This document shows positions 17,439 to 26,783 of a DNA stretch of 64,000 nucleotides, one piece after another. The notes under the pieces are model-generated. The model searched no databases. It was not told the DNA's origin and worked only from the letters and a program-made list of their open reading frames with translations. The position numbers and the translations under genes are program-made. This stretch comes from Stagnimonas sp. (lineage in GTDB: Bacteria; Pseudomonadota; Gammaproteobacteria; Nevskiales; Nevskiaceae). Every line of letters begins with the position of its first letter. Position 1 is the stretch's first letter. The stretch lies in assembly GCA_030696045.1 (NCBI GenBank), contig JAUYNO010000065.1, forward strand, positions 1-64,000, in the 5' to 3' direction.

Positions 17439-18350
17439 TCACGCGGCCATCACCTGCGGCTGCTGTTGCAGCAACCGCTCGACGAAGAATTCGAGATGAC
17501 CGCGGGCAGCGGCGGGCGGCACCCAGGCCTCGACCCGGCGGGCGATGGCCTGGAAGGCCAGCGCCGAGGGCGAGCCCGGATACAGCTCGACCACCGGCTT
17601 CTGCCGGCGCACCGCCGTCTTCAGCCAGTCGTCATAGGGGACCGCGCCGACGAACCCGAGGGTGACATCGAGGAAACGGCCGGAGACACGCTCCAGGCCG
17701 GCGTAGATCTCGCGCGCCTCGCCCAGGTTGGCGACCTGGTTGGCGAGGATCTGCACTCGCTGCACGCCGTGGTCGCGCGACAGCACTTTGATCAGCGCGT
17801 AGGCATCGGTGATCGAGGCGGGATCGTTGGTGACCACCACCACCACTTCCTGGGCGGCGGCCGACAGCGTGGTCACCGAGTCGGCGATGCCGGCGGCGGT
17901 ATCGACGATCAGCACCTCGATGTCGCGCTTGAGTTCGGAGAAGGCGCGGATGATGCCGGCGTTCTCGGCGGCACCGAGTTCGGCCATGTTCTTCTTGCCG
18001 GAGGCGGCCGGCACCACCATCAGGCCGGCCGGGCCTTCCAGAATGGTGTCTTCCAGCGAGCAGCGGCCTTCCAGCACATGCGACAGATTCCAGGCCGGAG
18101 TCAGGCCCAGCAGCACGTCGACATTGGCCAGGCCCAGGTCGCCGTCGAGCAGCAAGGTCTTGCGGCCGGTCTGGGCGATGGCGGTGGCGAGGTTGACCGA
18201 GACCGTGGTCTTGCCGACGCCGCCCTTGCCGCTGGCGACCGCGATCACCTTCGGCGGCGCCCCCTGGCCGGCACTGGCGGCCATGTTGCGGCGCAGGCCG
18301 GCGGCCTGGTCCAGCGGCAGCTGCGAATCGCGGGGCTCAGACGGCCACAT
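17439..18350 (-). CDS. flhG: FlhG (FleN), MinD-like ATPase controlling flagellar number
   Basis: FlhG limits flagellar number at the pole and in Pseudomonas antagonises FleQ. The 303-residue protein has a deviant Walker A ([16 protein letters not shown]), a Walker B-like [17 protein letters not shown] and the switch [10 protein letters not shown]. The N-terminal DQAAGLR motif (residues 14-20) is the segment known to stimulate the FlhF GTPase. The ATG at 18350 is chosen because a strong GGAGG lies six bases upstream; a TTG 12 bases earlier is also in frame. It overlaps the end of flhF by 14 bp. Confidence 0.95.
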   Translation of the reverse strand: MWPSEPRDSQLPLDQAAGLRRNMAASAGQGAPPKVIAVASGKGGVGKTTVSVNLATAIAQTGRKTLLLDGDLGLANVDVLLGLTPAWNLSHVLEGRCSLEDTILEGPAGLMVVPAASGKKNMAELGAAENAGIIRAFSELKRDIEVLIVDTAAGIADSVTTLSAAAQEVVVVVTNDPASITDAYALIKVLSRDHGVQRVQILANQVANLGEAREIYAGLERVSGRFLDVTLGFVGAVPYDDWLKTAVRRQKPVVELYPGSPSALAFQAIARRVEAWVPPAAARGHLEFFVERLLQQQPQVMAA

Positions 18351-19575
18351 GGGCGCCTCCAAATCGGTGGGAAGGCGGATTCATGGCGCTGACGTAATCA
18401 CTGGCCAGCAACTCTTCGTCGGAACTTTGCGGCAGCAGCCGGGCCAGCTCGCAGGCGCGGCGCACCAGGTCGTCGGCGCGGGCGGCGCAGATGTCCTCCG
18501 GCACCCGCTGCCCGTCGCAGACCCAGGCCAGGGCCAGCTGGTGCCGGACGCTGGCCGACAGGGCGGCGCCGATGCGGGTGGCCTCGTCCAGCTTGGTCAG
18601 GATGCAGCCCGCCAGCGGCGTGGCGCGGAACTGGGCGACGATGTGGTCGCAGTCCCCGGCGGAACTCGAGCCCGGCAGCACCAGGTAGCTGCGCAGCTTG
18701 CCGGCCAGGGGCCGCAGCAGCGACAGCTGGTTCGCCAGCAGGCGGTCGCGCGGCCCCATGCCGGCGGTATCGATCAGCACCAGCTTGCGGTCGGACAGGC
18801 GCTCCAGCAGCTGCTGGAGTTCGTTGCCGTCACGGGCGGTCTGCACCGGCACCCCGAGCAGGCGGCCGTAGTGGAACAGCTGCTCCTGGGCACCGATGCG
18901 GTAGTGGTCGGTGGATACCAGGGCGATGTCGCGGGTGCCGTGGCGGCTGGCGTAGCGGGCCGCGAGCTTGGCAATGGTGGTGGTCTTGCCGACGCCGGTC
19001 GGGCCGACCAGGGCCAGCACCTGCTGACCCTCGCTGGTGTCGATCAATGGCTCCTGCGGCAACACCGGCAGCTTGCGCGCCAGGGCCTGCAGCACCGCGC
19101 GCTTGGCCTGTTCGACCTCGGCGACGCTATCGCCGCTGCCGCACAGCTCGCGCGCCAGCGCCGGCTCCAGGCCGAGTCCGAGCATGGCCCGGAACAGGGC
19201 CGCGCGCTGCGGCTGCTGGACTTTCTCGCGCGACCAGGACAGCCCGGCGAACTGGCTCTGCATCAGCGCCTTGACCTCGCCGATCTCCTGCCGCAGCAGG
19301 CTCAGGTCCGGGTCGGTGGCGACCGGCGCCGCACTCGAACGGCGCGGCAGCGGCTCCGGCTCGGCGCTGGCGGCCGGTATCCAGTCGCGCTCGTCTTCCA
19401 TGGCCTGGCGCAGCGACTGCTGCGGCAGGGTCTCGTCGTAGTCGACCGCCGCCACCACCTCGACCCCGTCGGCCAGCCGACGGCTTTCGAGGATCACGGC
19501 CTGGTCCGACAGCTCGGCGCGGACCTTGGCCATGGCCTCGCGCATGTTGCGTCCCGTGAAGCGCTTGATTTTCAT
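18337..19575 (-). CDS. flhF: FlhF, SRP-type GTPase for polar flagellar placement
   Basis: FlhF recruits early flagellar parts to the cell pole. The 412-residue protein has a variable basic N-terminal B domain (1-110), an N domain (about 115-200) and an SRP-like GTPase G domain. The G1 motif is [17 protein letters not shown], followed by DTAGMGPRD and the TKLDEA specificity motif. It follows flhA by 16 bp and overlaps flhG. The flhA-flhF-flhG-fliA order is that of polar flagellates, so the flagellum is probably polar. Confidence 0.96.
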   Translation of the reverse strand: MKIKRFTGRNMREAMAKVRAELSDQAVILESRRLADGVEVVAAVDYDETLPQQSLRQAMEDERDWIPAASAEPEPLPRRSSAAPVATDPDLSLLRQEIGEVKALMQSQFAGLSWSREKVQQPQRAALFRAMLGLGLEPALARELCGSGDSVAEVEQAKRAVLQALARKLPVLPQEPLIDTSEGQQVLALVGPTGVGKTTTIAKLAARYASRHGTRDIALVSTDHYRIGAQEQLFHYGRLLGVPVQTARDGNELQQLLERLSDRKLVLIDTAGMGPRDRLLANQLSLLRPLAGKLRSYLVLPGSSSAGDCDHIVAQFRATPLAGCILTKLDEATRIGAALSASVRHQLALAWVCDGQRVPEDICAARADDLVRRACELARLLPQSSDEELLASDYVSAMNPPSHRFGGAHVAV

Positions 19576-19591
19576 CGGTAGGACCTTGGTC

Positions 19592-21682
19592 TCAGGGACT
19601 CACGGCCGAGACCAGACGCAGCTTCTGGGTCTCCGGCACTTCGTTGAAGGCGAGGACGCGCAGGCCGGGCACGGACTGGCGGGTGAACTTGGCGAGCATC
19701 GGCCGCAGCGGCCCGGGGACCAGCAGCACCGACGGCTCCCCGGCGCTTTCCTGGCGGCTGACGGCGTTGGCGAGGGTGGTTTGCATGCGTTCCGCGAGTC
19801 CGGGTTCGAGCACGGCGGCTCCTTGACTGAGGGAGTCCTGCAACACGCGTTCCAGGGCCGGAGCCAGCGTCAGCACCGGCAATTCGGCGTTGCCGGGGGC
19901 ACCGGCGGCGCCTTGGATTTCCTGCACGATCTGGCGTCCGAGCGCGACCCGGACCGCGCTCGCCAGCGCGACGGGATCCTGGCTGCGGCCGCCGGCGTCC
20001 GCCAGAACTTCGGCAATCGCCTTGAGATTGCGCAGCGGCACCTGTTCGGCCAGCAGGGATTGCAGAACCTTGGTGAACACCGCCAGGGTCAGGGTCTTGG
20101 GCACCAGGTCCTCGACCAGCTTGGGTGCCGACTTGGCGAGCGTGCCGAGCAGTTGCTGGGCCTCGTCGAAGCCGAGCAGCTCCGGCGCGTGATCGCGCAC
20201 CACCTGGGACAGGTGGGTGGCGATCACCGTGCCGGGGTCGACCACGGTGTAGCCGAGGGTCTGAGCATGGGCCCGGGTGCCGGGCTCGATCCAGATCGCC
20301 TCCATGCCGAAGGCCGGGTCCTGGGTGCGGATGCCGTCCAGCGTGCCGTAGACACGGCCTGGGTTGAGCGCCATCTCCCGGTCCGGGTAGACCATGCCCT
20401 GCCCGACCGGCACCCCGGCCAGCAGCAGGCGATAGCTGTTCGGCAGCAGTTCGAGGTTGTCGCGGATATGCACGGGCTGGATCAGGAAGCCCAGCTCCTG
20501 GGTGATCTTCTTGCGCACGCCCTTGATGCGCGCCATCAGCTCGCCACCCTGGCGGGTGTCGACCAGGGGGATCAGCCGGTAGCCGACTTCCAGGCCCAGC
20601 GGGTCTTCCGGATGCACGTCGTCCCAGGACAGCTCGGCCGGCGCCGTCGGTCCCAGCGGAGCCACTTCCGGTTTCGGCGCCGCCCGCTGCTTGGCGATCA
20701 GCCAGGCCGAGCCGCCGCAGCCCAGGGCCAGGATCAGGAATACCAGGTTGGGCATGCCGGGCACGACGCCGATCAGGCCCAGCACCGCCGCCGCCACCGC
20801 CAGCACCCGCGGCTGGCTGAACACCTGGTTGAACACCTGCTTGGCCATGTCGCTGGAGCGGCTCATGCGGGTCACCAGCATGGCCACCGCCACGCTCATC
20901 AGCAGCGAGGGCACCTGTGCCACCAGGCCGTCGCCGATGGTCAGCAGGGTGTAGTTCTTCAGTGCCTCGCCGAACGGCAGGCCGTGCTGGGCGACGCCGA
21001 TCACCAGGCCGCCGAGGATATTGATGAACAGGATCAGGATGCCGGCAATGGCATCGCCACGGATGAACTTGCTGGCGCCGTCCATGGAGCCGTAGAAGTC
21101 GGCCTCCTCGCGCACCTCCTCGCGGCGGGCGCGGGCGTCCTCACGGGTCAGCAGGCCGGCGTTGAGGTCGGCGTCGATCGCCATCTGCCGGCCGGGCATG
21201 GCATCCAGCACGAAGCGGGCGCTGACTTCCGACACCCGCTCCGCGCCCTTGGTCACCACCATGAAGTTGATGATGGTGAGGATCATGAAGACGATGAAGC
21301 CGACCGCGTAGTTGCCGCCGATGACGAAATGACCGAAGGCCTCGATCACCTTGCCGGCAGCGTGCGAGCCCTCGTGGCCGTGCATCAGCACCACCCGCGA
21401 GCTGGCGACATTGAGCGCCAGCCGCAGCAGGGTTGCGAGTAACAACACCGTTGGAAAGGCGCTGAAATCCAGCGGCCGCATCACGTAGATGACCGCCAGC
21501 AGGATCACCAGCGACAGCGCGATGTTGAAGGTGAACAGCAGGTCCAGCACCGGCGTGGCGAGCGGCACCACCATCATCGCCAGGATGGCCAGCAGGAAGA
21601 TCGGCGCGGCCAGGCCGTCACGCGGGATGCCGCGCAGCCCGGTGAGGGCGCGGCTCAACAACGGATAATTGGCGAGGAGCAT
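19592..21682 (-). CDS. flhA: FlhA, flagellar type III export gate protein
   Basis: FlhA forms the nonameric ring of the export gate. The first half has about eight transmembrane helices and the highly conserved FHIPEP-type loop region (here PGRQMAIDADLNAGLLT). The second half is the cytoplasmic domain that docks chaperone-substrate pairs. I chose the ATG at 21682 (696 residues), which leaves a 20-25 residue leader before the first helix, as in homologues. A TTG at 21721 would add 13 residues. Neither start has a clear Shine-Dalgarno. It is separated from flhB by the two GGDEF genes. Confidence 0.95.
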   Translation of the reverse strand: MLLANYPLLSRALTGLRGIPRDGLAAPIFLLAILAMMVVPLATPVLDLLFTFNIALSLVILLAVIYVMRPLDFSAFPTVLLLATLLRLALNVASSRVVLMHGHEGSHAAGKVIEAFGHFVIGGNYAVGFIVFMILTIINFMVVTKGAERVSEVSARFVLDAMPGRQMAIDADLNAGLLTREDARARREEVREEADFYGSMDGASKFIRGDAIAGILILFINILGGLVIGVAQHGLPFGEALKNYTLLTIGDGLVAQVPSLLMSVAVAMLVTRMSRSSDMAKQVFNQVFSQPRVLAVAAAVLGLIGVVPGMPNLVFLILALGCGGSAWLIAKQRAAPKPEVAPLGPTAPAELSWDDVHPEDPLGLEVGYRLIPLVDTRQGGELMARIKGVRKKITQELGFLIQPVHIRDNLELLPNSYRLLLAGVPVGQGMVYPDREMALNPGRVYGTLDGIRTQDPAFGMEAIWIEPGTRAHAQTLGYTVVDPGTVIATHLSQVVRDHAPELLGFDEAQQLLGTLAKSAPKLVEDLVPKTLTLAVFTKVLQSLLAEQVPLRNLKAIAEVLADAGGRSQDPVALASAVRVALGRQIVQEIQGAAGAPGNAELPVLTLAPALERVLQDSLSQGAAVLEPGLAERMQTTLANAVSRQESAGEPSVLLVPGPLRPMLAKFTRQSVPGLRVLAFNEVPETQKLRLVSAVSP

Positions 21683-21744
21683 GGCGGCGGTGATGACGGG
21701 TTTCCGCCAGCCCTGCTGCAAGTGCCGTGCTCGGCGGTGATTCC

Positions 21745-21826
21745 GGGCAGCGTAGGGTGGGCTTCAGCCCACCAGCTTCTCCGCACCGTGGCCGATTGGT
21801 GGGCTCAAGCCCACCCTACGCTGCCC
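21745..21826. repeat. REP-type inverted pair upstream of flhA
   Basis: Two 30-bp arms (21745-21774 and 21797-21826) are complementary with one mismatch, separated by 23 bp. Each arm also contains the small palindrome GGTGGGCTTCAGCCCACC or a close variant. It is a different sequence from the family at 1-64 but shares the GTAGGG beginning. It lies between the second GGDEF gene and flhA on the same transcript and could form a stable mRNA hairpin. No promoter was recognised in the rest of the gap. Confidence 0.8.
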
Positions 21827-21860
21827 TCGCCGCAGCCATTTGCGGCCACGGCATCGCTCC

Positions 21861-24362
21861 TCAGCTCGAATCCTGAGCCAGCCGCCCTTCCGCCGGCTTG
21901 CCGGCCCGGGGGCCGCGCTGGGCGTCGGGCATCCGCTCCGCGACCTGGTCCAGCAGTCGGTGGACGGTGTCGGCCTCGCGCGGGAAGCAGGCGAAGGCCG
22001 CCAGTAACTGGACCGGCGGCAGGCTCTGCCCCTGCGGCGAGAACTGCAAGCCGAGCAACTGGGCCTGCATGCGGCGCGCCGCGCGCTGGGCCTGCAGCGG
22101 ATCGTCGCCCATCAGCACCACGGCGAACTCGCCGGGCCCGTGACGGAACACCGGCTCTTCGGTACGCGCGGCAACGCGCAGCAGGGCCGCGACTTCGCGC
22201 AGCAGGGTCTCCGCCACCTCGGTACCGTACCGCGTGGCCAGTTCGCCATAGCCTTCCAGGTCCAGACGCAGCAGCGCGAAACCACGCCCGCTGCGGGCCT
22301 GCTCGGCGGCACGGCGGCGCAGCTGCTCTTCCAGTTGCTCGCGATTGCCGAGTCCGGTCACCGCGTCATTGGCACTCTGGCGGCGCAGTTCTTCGCGCAG
22401 CCGGACATTGCCGATGGCCAGGCCGATCTGCTCGGCGAGACTGCGGAGCAGCATCGGGTCCGGCGCCCAGCCGTCGGGCCGCGACTGCCAGACCAGGCTC
22501 AGCACGCCCACCGTTTCACCCAGGGCCACCAGCGGCAGGCAGGTCTGTGGCCGCCCCGCGGAGCCATGGTGATGACCGCAGCGCAGGTGATCCTGGCTGT
22601 CCTCGACCCGGTGCTCGCTGCCGCGCCGGACCGCCCAGCATTCGGGCGCGGCGAAACTGGCGACCGGCTCGGTCTGCGAACCCCAGTACTCGCTCAGCAG
22701 CAGACGGTCCGGTTCATCACCCAGCAGGTAGATGCCGACCTCGGTGTCCGGAAACAGCTGGCGGCCGGTGTGGGCGACGATCTTCATCGCCTCCGCGCGA
22801 TCACGGGCGCTGGCCAGCAGGCCGGTCATCTCGGCCACCCGGCCGAGGTCGCGACCGCGACGCTCGGCGTCGGCGATCGCCTCCCGCAGCTGCCCGGTGC
22901 GCTGCGCGACCCGGCTCTCCAGCCCACTGTTCAGCGCCTGCACCCGGGCCTCGGTGGCCTTGAGGTCGCTGATGTCCTCGATCACCTTGACGTAATGCGC
23001 CGGCGCGCCGGGCACGGGCTCGATGCGGCGGGCGTTGAGCACCACCCAGACCTCGCCGCCGTCGCGGCGGCGATAGCGCTTCTCGCTGCGATAGCCGGCG
23101 ATCTCGCCACGCAGCAGACGCTGCACCTGCAACTCGTCCCGGCTGCGGTCCTCCGGATGGGTAATGCTGTTGAAGTCGATCCGGCGTAGCTCGGCCTCGT
23201 CGTAGCCAGTCAGCTCGCACAGGCGCTGATTCACCGATTGGCAATGGCCTTCGGCATCGAGCAGGGCGATGCCGACCCCGGCCTGCTCGAACAGGCCGCG
23301 CAGCAGGGTCTCGCTCTGCTGGATGCGCTGGGCTGTCACCTGCTCGTCGCTGACGTCGTCGACCAGGGAGAACACCGACAGCACCTCGCCGCGCTCGTCG
23401 CGCAGGATGGAGTTGTACCAGTAGCAATGCGCGACCGAACCGTCCTTGCGATAGTTGCGGTTCTGGCTCACCACCAGGCGCTCGCGCTCGCCGGCGATCC
23501 GGGCATAGGCCGCGCGCACCGGGGCCAGATCATCCTCATGGACAAAGCGCCAGTCGAACGGCGCCTTGCCGAGCACTTCCTCGGCCCGCCAGCCGAAGAT
23601 CTCCTCGGCGCGCCGGGACCAGCCGCGCAGCCGCATGTCGGCGGACCATTCGATCACCGCCAGCGGCGTGTTCTGGATGTGGAAATGCAGGATCTGCTTC
23701 TGCCGCGCCCACTGGGTTTCGGCCCGTTGGGCGGTAAGGCGCGCCTCGCGCTCCGACTCGGCGGCGGCGGCCTGGGCATCCACCAGCCGGCTCTGCATGC
23801 GGGCGATGCTGAAGATCAGCAGCACCAGGGTGCCATGGCCGAGCCAGACATAGACCAGCAGCGCGTTCATCATGGGGCGCGGTGGATTGGCGTCCCACAT
23901 CGGCATGCTGAGCCCGGTGGTCAGCCCCGCCATCAGCAGCCAACTGGCGATCCCCGCCCGCGCCGAGGTCGGGTACGGCAGCATCACCACCAGGGCCAGA
24001 TACATCAGCACGTAGTAGGAAAACACCGGCATGAAGATGCTTTGTGCCGGATCATCAAACAGCGGACCGAGGAAGATCGTTACCAGCCGCGCCAGCATCA
24101 TCAGCGACACCAGACTTAGCGACAACCGGGCCGCCGCCAGGTAGGGCATCCAGCCGGCCAGCCGCAGCGCCGCCATCAGCAGCAGGCCGCCACCGGTGGC
24201 GACAAACAGGGCGGGCTCGAAGAACATCACCCCTGGCAGCTCGCGCAGCGCCAGCGGATAGATCGAGCACAGCAGGCCAACGATGAGGTTGCTGAGAATC
24301 AGGGTGCGGTTGCGCTCCTGCAGCAAGCTGGCAGCGGCCGCCGGCTGGTCGGGCGCGTTCAC
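21861..24362 (-). CDS. Membrane PAS-PAS-GAF protein with degenerate GGDEF domain
   Basis: The 833-residue protein begins with about six transmembrane helices (residues 20-190). A coiled linker, PAS1 (about 228-340), PAS2 (about 350-465), a GAF domain (about 505-660) and a GGDEF-fold domain (about 670-800) follow. The signature is GPGEF (residues 742-746) instead of GG[DE]EF. The upstream nucleotide-binding residues are also altered: where the neighbour has DLDYFKTINDRFGH, this protein has DLEGYGELATRYGT. It should not make c-di-GMP. Its start overlaps the stop of the active paralogue (ATGA), and the GAF-GGDEF part is clearly homologous to it. A regulatory partner role is inferred. Confidence 0.9.
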   Translation of the reverse strand: MNAPDQPAAAASLLQERNRTLILSNLIVGLLCSIYPLALRELPGVMFFEPALFVATGGGLLLMAALRLAGWMPYLAAARLSLSLVSLMMLARLVTIFLGPLFDDPAQSIFMPVFSYYVLMYLALVVMLPYPTSARAGIASWLLMAGLTTGLSMPMWDANPPRPMMNALLVYVWLGHGTLVLLIFSIARMQSRLVDAQAAAAESEREARLTAQRAETQWARQKQILHFHIQNTPLAVIEWSADMRLRGWSRRAEEIFGWRAEEVLGKAPFDWRFVHEDDLAPVRAAYARIAGERERLVVSQNRNYRKDGSVAHCYWYNSILRDERGEVLSVFSLVDDVSDEQVTAQRIQQSETLLRGLFEQAGVGIALLDAEGHCQSVNQRLCELTGYDEAELRRIDFNSITHPEDRSRDELQVQRLLRGEIAGYRSEKRYRRRDGGEVWVVLNARRIEPVPGAPAHYVKVIEDISDLKATEARVQALNSGLESRVAQRTGQLREAIADAERRGRDLGRVAEMTGLLASARDRAEAMKIVAHTGRQLFPDTEVGIYLLGDEPDRLLLSEYWGSQTEPVASFAAPECWAVRRGSEHRVEDSQDHLRCGHHHGSAGRPQTCLPLVALGETVGVLSLVWQSRPDGWAPDPMLLRSLAEQIGLAIGNVRLREELRRQSANDAVTGLGNREQLEEQLRRRAAEQARSGRGFALLRLDLEGYGELATRYGTEVAETLLREVAALLRVAARTEEPVFRHGPGEFAVVLMGDDPLQAQRAARRMQAQLLGLQFSPQGQSLPPVQLLAAFACFPREADTVHRLLDQVAERMPDAQRGPRAGKPAEGRLAQDSS

Positions 24363-26689
24363 CGGTCGCTGCCCGTCGCCAGCACCGGCGCCTGCATCTG
24401 GTCGTGGCGCTGGCAGCGATTGCGGCCATCGCGCTTGGCGGTGTACAGCGCCTCGTCGGCGGCGTGCAGCAGGCCCTGGGGATCGCTGGCGTCGGTGGGG
24501 AAGCAGGCGACCCCTATCGACACCGTCACCGCCGGCAGGATCTGCCCACGCCGCGATACCCGCAGTGCCTGCATCTCGGCGCGGATCCGTTCGGCGGCGC
24601 GCATCGCCTCGCCGGCGTCATCGGTGGCGAGCACCATCACGAACTCCTCGCCGCCCAGACGGAACACCGACTCCTCGGCCCGGGCGGCGCGCCGGAACAG
24701 GGCGGCGGCTTCCTGCAGCACCCGGTCGCCGGCCTCGTGGCCGAAACGGTCGTTGATGGTCTTGAAGTAGTCCAGGTCGAGCAGCAGCAGCGAATAGCCG
24801 CGCCCGGTGCGCAGCTTCTCGGCGCTGCGCTGGGCCAGGTGTTCGTCCAGCTGGCGGCGGTTGAACAGGCCGGTGAGCGGATCGTGCTGGGCCTGACGGC
24901 GCAGCTCCTCGCGCAGCCGGACATTGCCGATGGCCAGGCCGATCTGCTCCGCCAGGCTGCGCAGCAGCACCGGGTCCGGCGCCCAGCCGCTGACCGGCGC
25001 CCAGGACAGGCTGAGCAGGCCCAGGCGGTCGCCCAGGGCCATCAACGGCAGGCAGGTGTGGGCGCGGCCGTCGATGGCCGGGCCGTGATGGGCGCAGCGC
25101 AGCGGGTCGTCGCTACTGGTAACGCGGTGCTCCTTGCCGCGCCGCAGCCCCCAGCAGGAACTCGCCAGCAGCATCGCGCCCGGGCGCGCCGTCTGGCTGC
25201 CCCAGCAGTCCTGCAGGCTCAGGCTGTCCGGCGAATCGGTGCGCAGGTAGAGCGCGGCATCGGCCATCGGGAACAGCGTCCGGCAGGAACGGCCGACAAT
25301 GCGCATGGCCTCCTCGACATCGCGCGCGCCGGCCAGCAGGCCGGTGGTCTCGGCCACCTGCACCAGCTCGACATTGCGCTGCTCGGCGGTGGTGATCGCC
25401 GTGCTCAGCTGCTGGGTGCGCTCGGCCACCTGCCGCTCCAGCGAGCTGCGCAGTGCCTGCATGCGCTCGTCCGCCGCCTTGCGGGCGCTGATGTCCTCGA
25501 CCACCGAGACGAAATGGGCCGGCATGCTCGGGGTGGCGTCGATACGGCCGACGTGAAGCAGCACCCAGATGATGGTGCCGTCCTTGCGGATATAGCGCTT
25601 CTCCATCTGATAGCCGCTGAGCTCGCCGGCCATGACCTGCCGGGCCTGTTCGACGTCCTTGCGGAGGTCGTCCGGGTGGGTGATGGCCTGGAAATCGGTG
25701 GCCAGCAGCTCGGTCTCGCTGTAGCCGGTGATCGCGCACAGGGGCGGGTTGACCTTGATCCAGTGGCCTGCCGCATCGAGCAGGGCCAGGCCCACCGAGG
25801 CCTGGCTGAACACGCCGCGAAAGCGGGTCTCGCTGTCGCGCAGCTGGCGCAAGGCCTGCTCGCGGGCGCTGACATCCTGGATAAAACAGAACAGCGAGCG
25901 CAGCCCGCCGTCGGCATCGCGCTGCACCGAGCAGCAGACCTCGATCATCAGCTCGCTGCCATCGCGGCGCAGCGCCCGGCTGAGCACGGTCGATGGCGGC
26001 GGCGACCGGGCATCGGCGGCCGGCTCCAGCCAGTACTTGCAAGGCTCGACCTCGCCGGCCGGAATCAGCCCCAGTTCCGCCACGGTCCGCCCCAGTGCCT
26101 CCGCCCGCGGCCAGCCGAACAGGGCTTCGGCCTTGTCCGGCCAGTTGCGGGCCCGCAGACCGCCATCCCACTCGATGACCACCAGCGGGGTGTTGTTGAG
26201 ATGGAACCGGTGCACGCCGAGGTGCTCGCTCAGCAGATCACGCGCTCGCCGGCTTTCGGTGACATCAAACGCGGACGGGATCAGGTGCCGTACCCGGCCA
26301 CGCGGGTCGCGCTCGACCTGGATGCTCATGTCCATGATCCGCAGGCTGCCGTCGGCCAGCTGGACCTCCACGTCCTCGCGTACCGCCTCGCCGGCCAGCG
26401 CCCGCTGATAGGCCTTGTGCACCTGCTGCTGCATGGGCAGCGAGTGCCGGAACAGCGGCACCTGCCAGAGCGGCAGGCCGACAACCTCGTCGCGCCGGGC
26501 CTGGACTGCCCGCAACGCGGGCTCGTTGGCCTCCAGCATGCGGCCCTCGGCGTCGGTCAGGCCGACGAACATCTGGGGATTGAGGCCATTGAGCACGTCC
26601 GCCCAATGCGTCTGCCGGGCCCCAAGCAGGCGCGCACCCGCAGACAGCGCATTTCGCAGCGCCGACCGCAGGGTTCGGGCAAGGGTCAT
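24359..26689 (-). CDS. Diguanylate cyclase with PAS-PAS-PAS-GAF-GGDEF architecture
   Basis: This should make cyclic di-GMP from two GTP. The 776-residue protein has no membrane segment. It shows PAS1 (28-150), PAS2 (158-280), PAS3 (285-405), a coiled coil, GAF (about 440-595) and GGDEF (602-765) with an intact GGEEF at 679-683 and DLDYFKTINDRFGHEAGD. The inhibitory I-site position reads RAEE, not RxxD, so product inhibition may be weak. A sigma-28 promoter stands at 26737-26763, so it is probably expressed late in flagellar assembly. It is coupled to the degenerate paralogue downstream. YcgR (54240-54998) is a plausible reader of its product. Confidence 0.93.
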   Translation of the reverse strand: MTLARTLRSALRNALSAGARLLGARQTHWADVLNGLNPQMFVGLTDAEGRMLEANEPALRAVQARRDEVVGLPLWQVPLFRHSLPMQQQVHKAYQRALAGEAVREDVEVQLADGSLRIMDMSIQVERDPRGRVRHLIPSAFDVTESRRARDLLSEHLGVHRFHLNNTPLVVIEWDGGLRARNWPDKAEALFGWPRAEALGRTVAELGLIPAGEVEPCKYWLEPAADARSPPPSTVLSRALRRDGSELMIEVCCSVQRDADGGLRSLFCFIQDVSAREQALRQLRDSETRFRGVFSQASVGLALLDAAGHWIKVNPPLCAITGYSETELLATDFQAITHPDDLRKDVEQARQVMAGELSGYQMEKRYIRKDGTIIWVLLHVGRIDATPSMPAHFVSVVEDISARKAADERMQALRSSLERQVAERTQQLSTAITTAEQRNVELVQVAETTGLLAGARDVEEAMRIVGRSCRTLFPMADAALYLRTDSPDSLSLQDCWGSQTARPGAMLLASSCWGLRRGKEHRVTSSDDPLRCAHHGPAIDGRAHTCLPLMALGDRLGLLSLSWAPVSGWAPDPVLLRSLAEQIGLAIGNVRLREELRRQAQHDPLTGLFNRRQLDEHLAQRSAEKLRTGRGYSLLLLDLDYFKTINDRFGHEAGDRVLQEAAALFRRAARAEESVFRLGGEEFVMVLATDDAGEAMRAAERIRAEMQALRVSRRGQILPAVTVSIGVACFPTDASDPQGLLHAADEALYTAKRDGRNRCQRHDQMQAPVLATGSDR

Positions 26690-26736
26690 GGCTCCTCCAT
26701 AAGCTCCCGGTCAAAGATAGACCGGTCCTGAGCGGA

Positions 26737-26763
26737 TTAGCGGCCTTCAGCAGGCAATCTTGA
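26737..26763 (-). promoter_or_regulatory. Predicted sigma-28 promoter of the GGDEF pair
   Basis: Read on the minus strand: TCAAG, 14 bases, GCCGCTAA. It has the same -35 and spacing as the flgM, fliS and che sites, with one or two -10 differences. The transcription start would be near 26728, about 40 bp before the GGDEF gene. It sits in the 94-bp gap after flhB. Confidence 0.65.
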
Positions 26764-26783
26764 GCGGCGAGCCGACGAACGCG

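Noticed and set aside
21683..21721. TTG start for flhA adding 13 residues
   Set aside because: It is possible, but the ATG at 21682 gives the usual leader length. Neither has a Shine-Dalgarno, so the longer form was not chosen.
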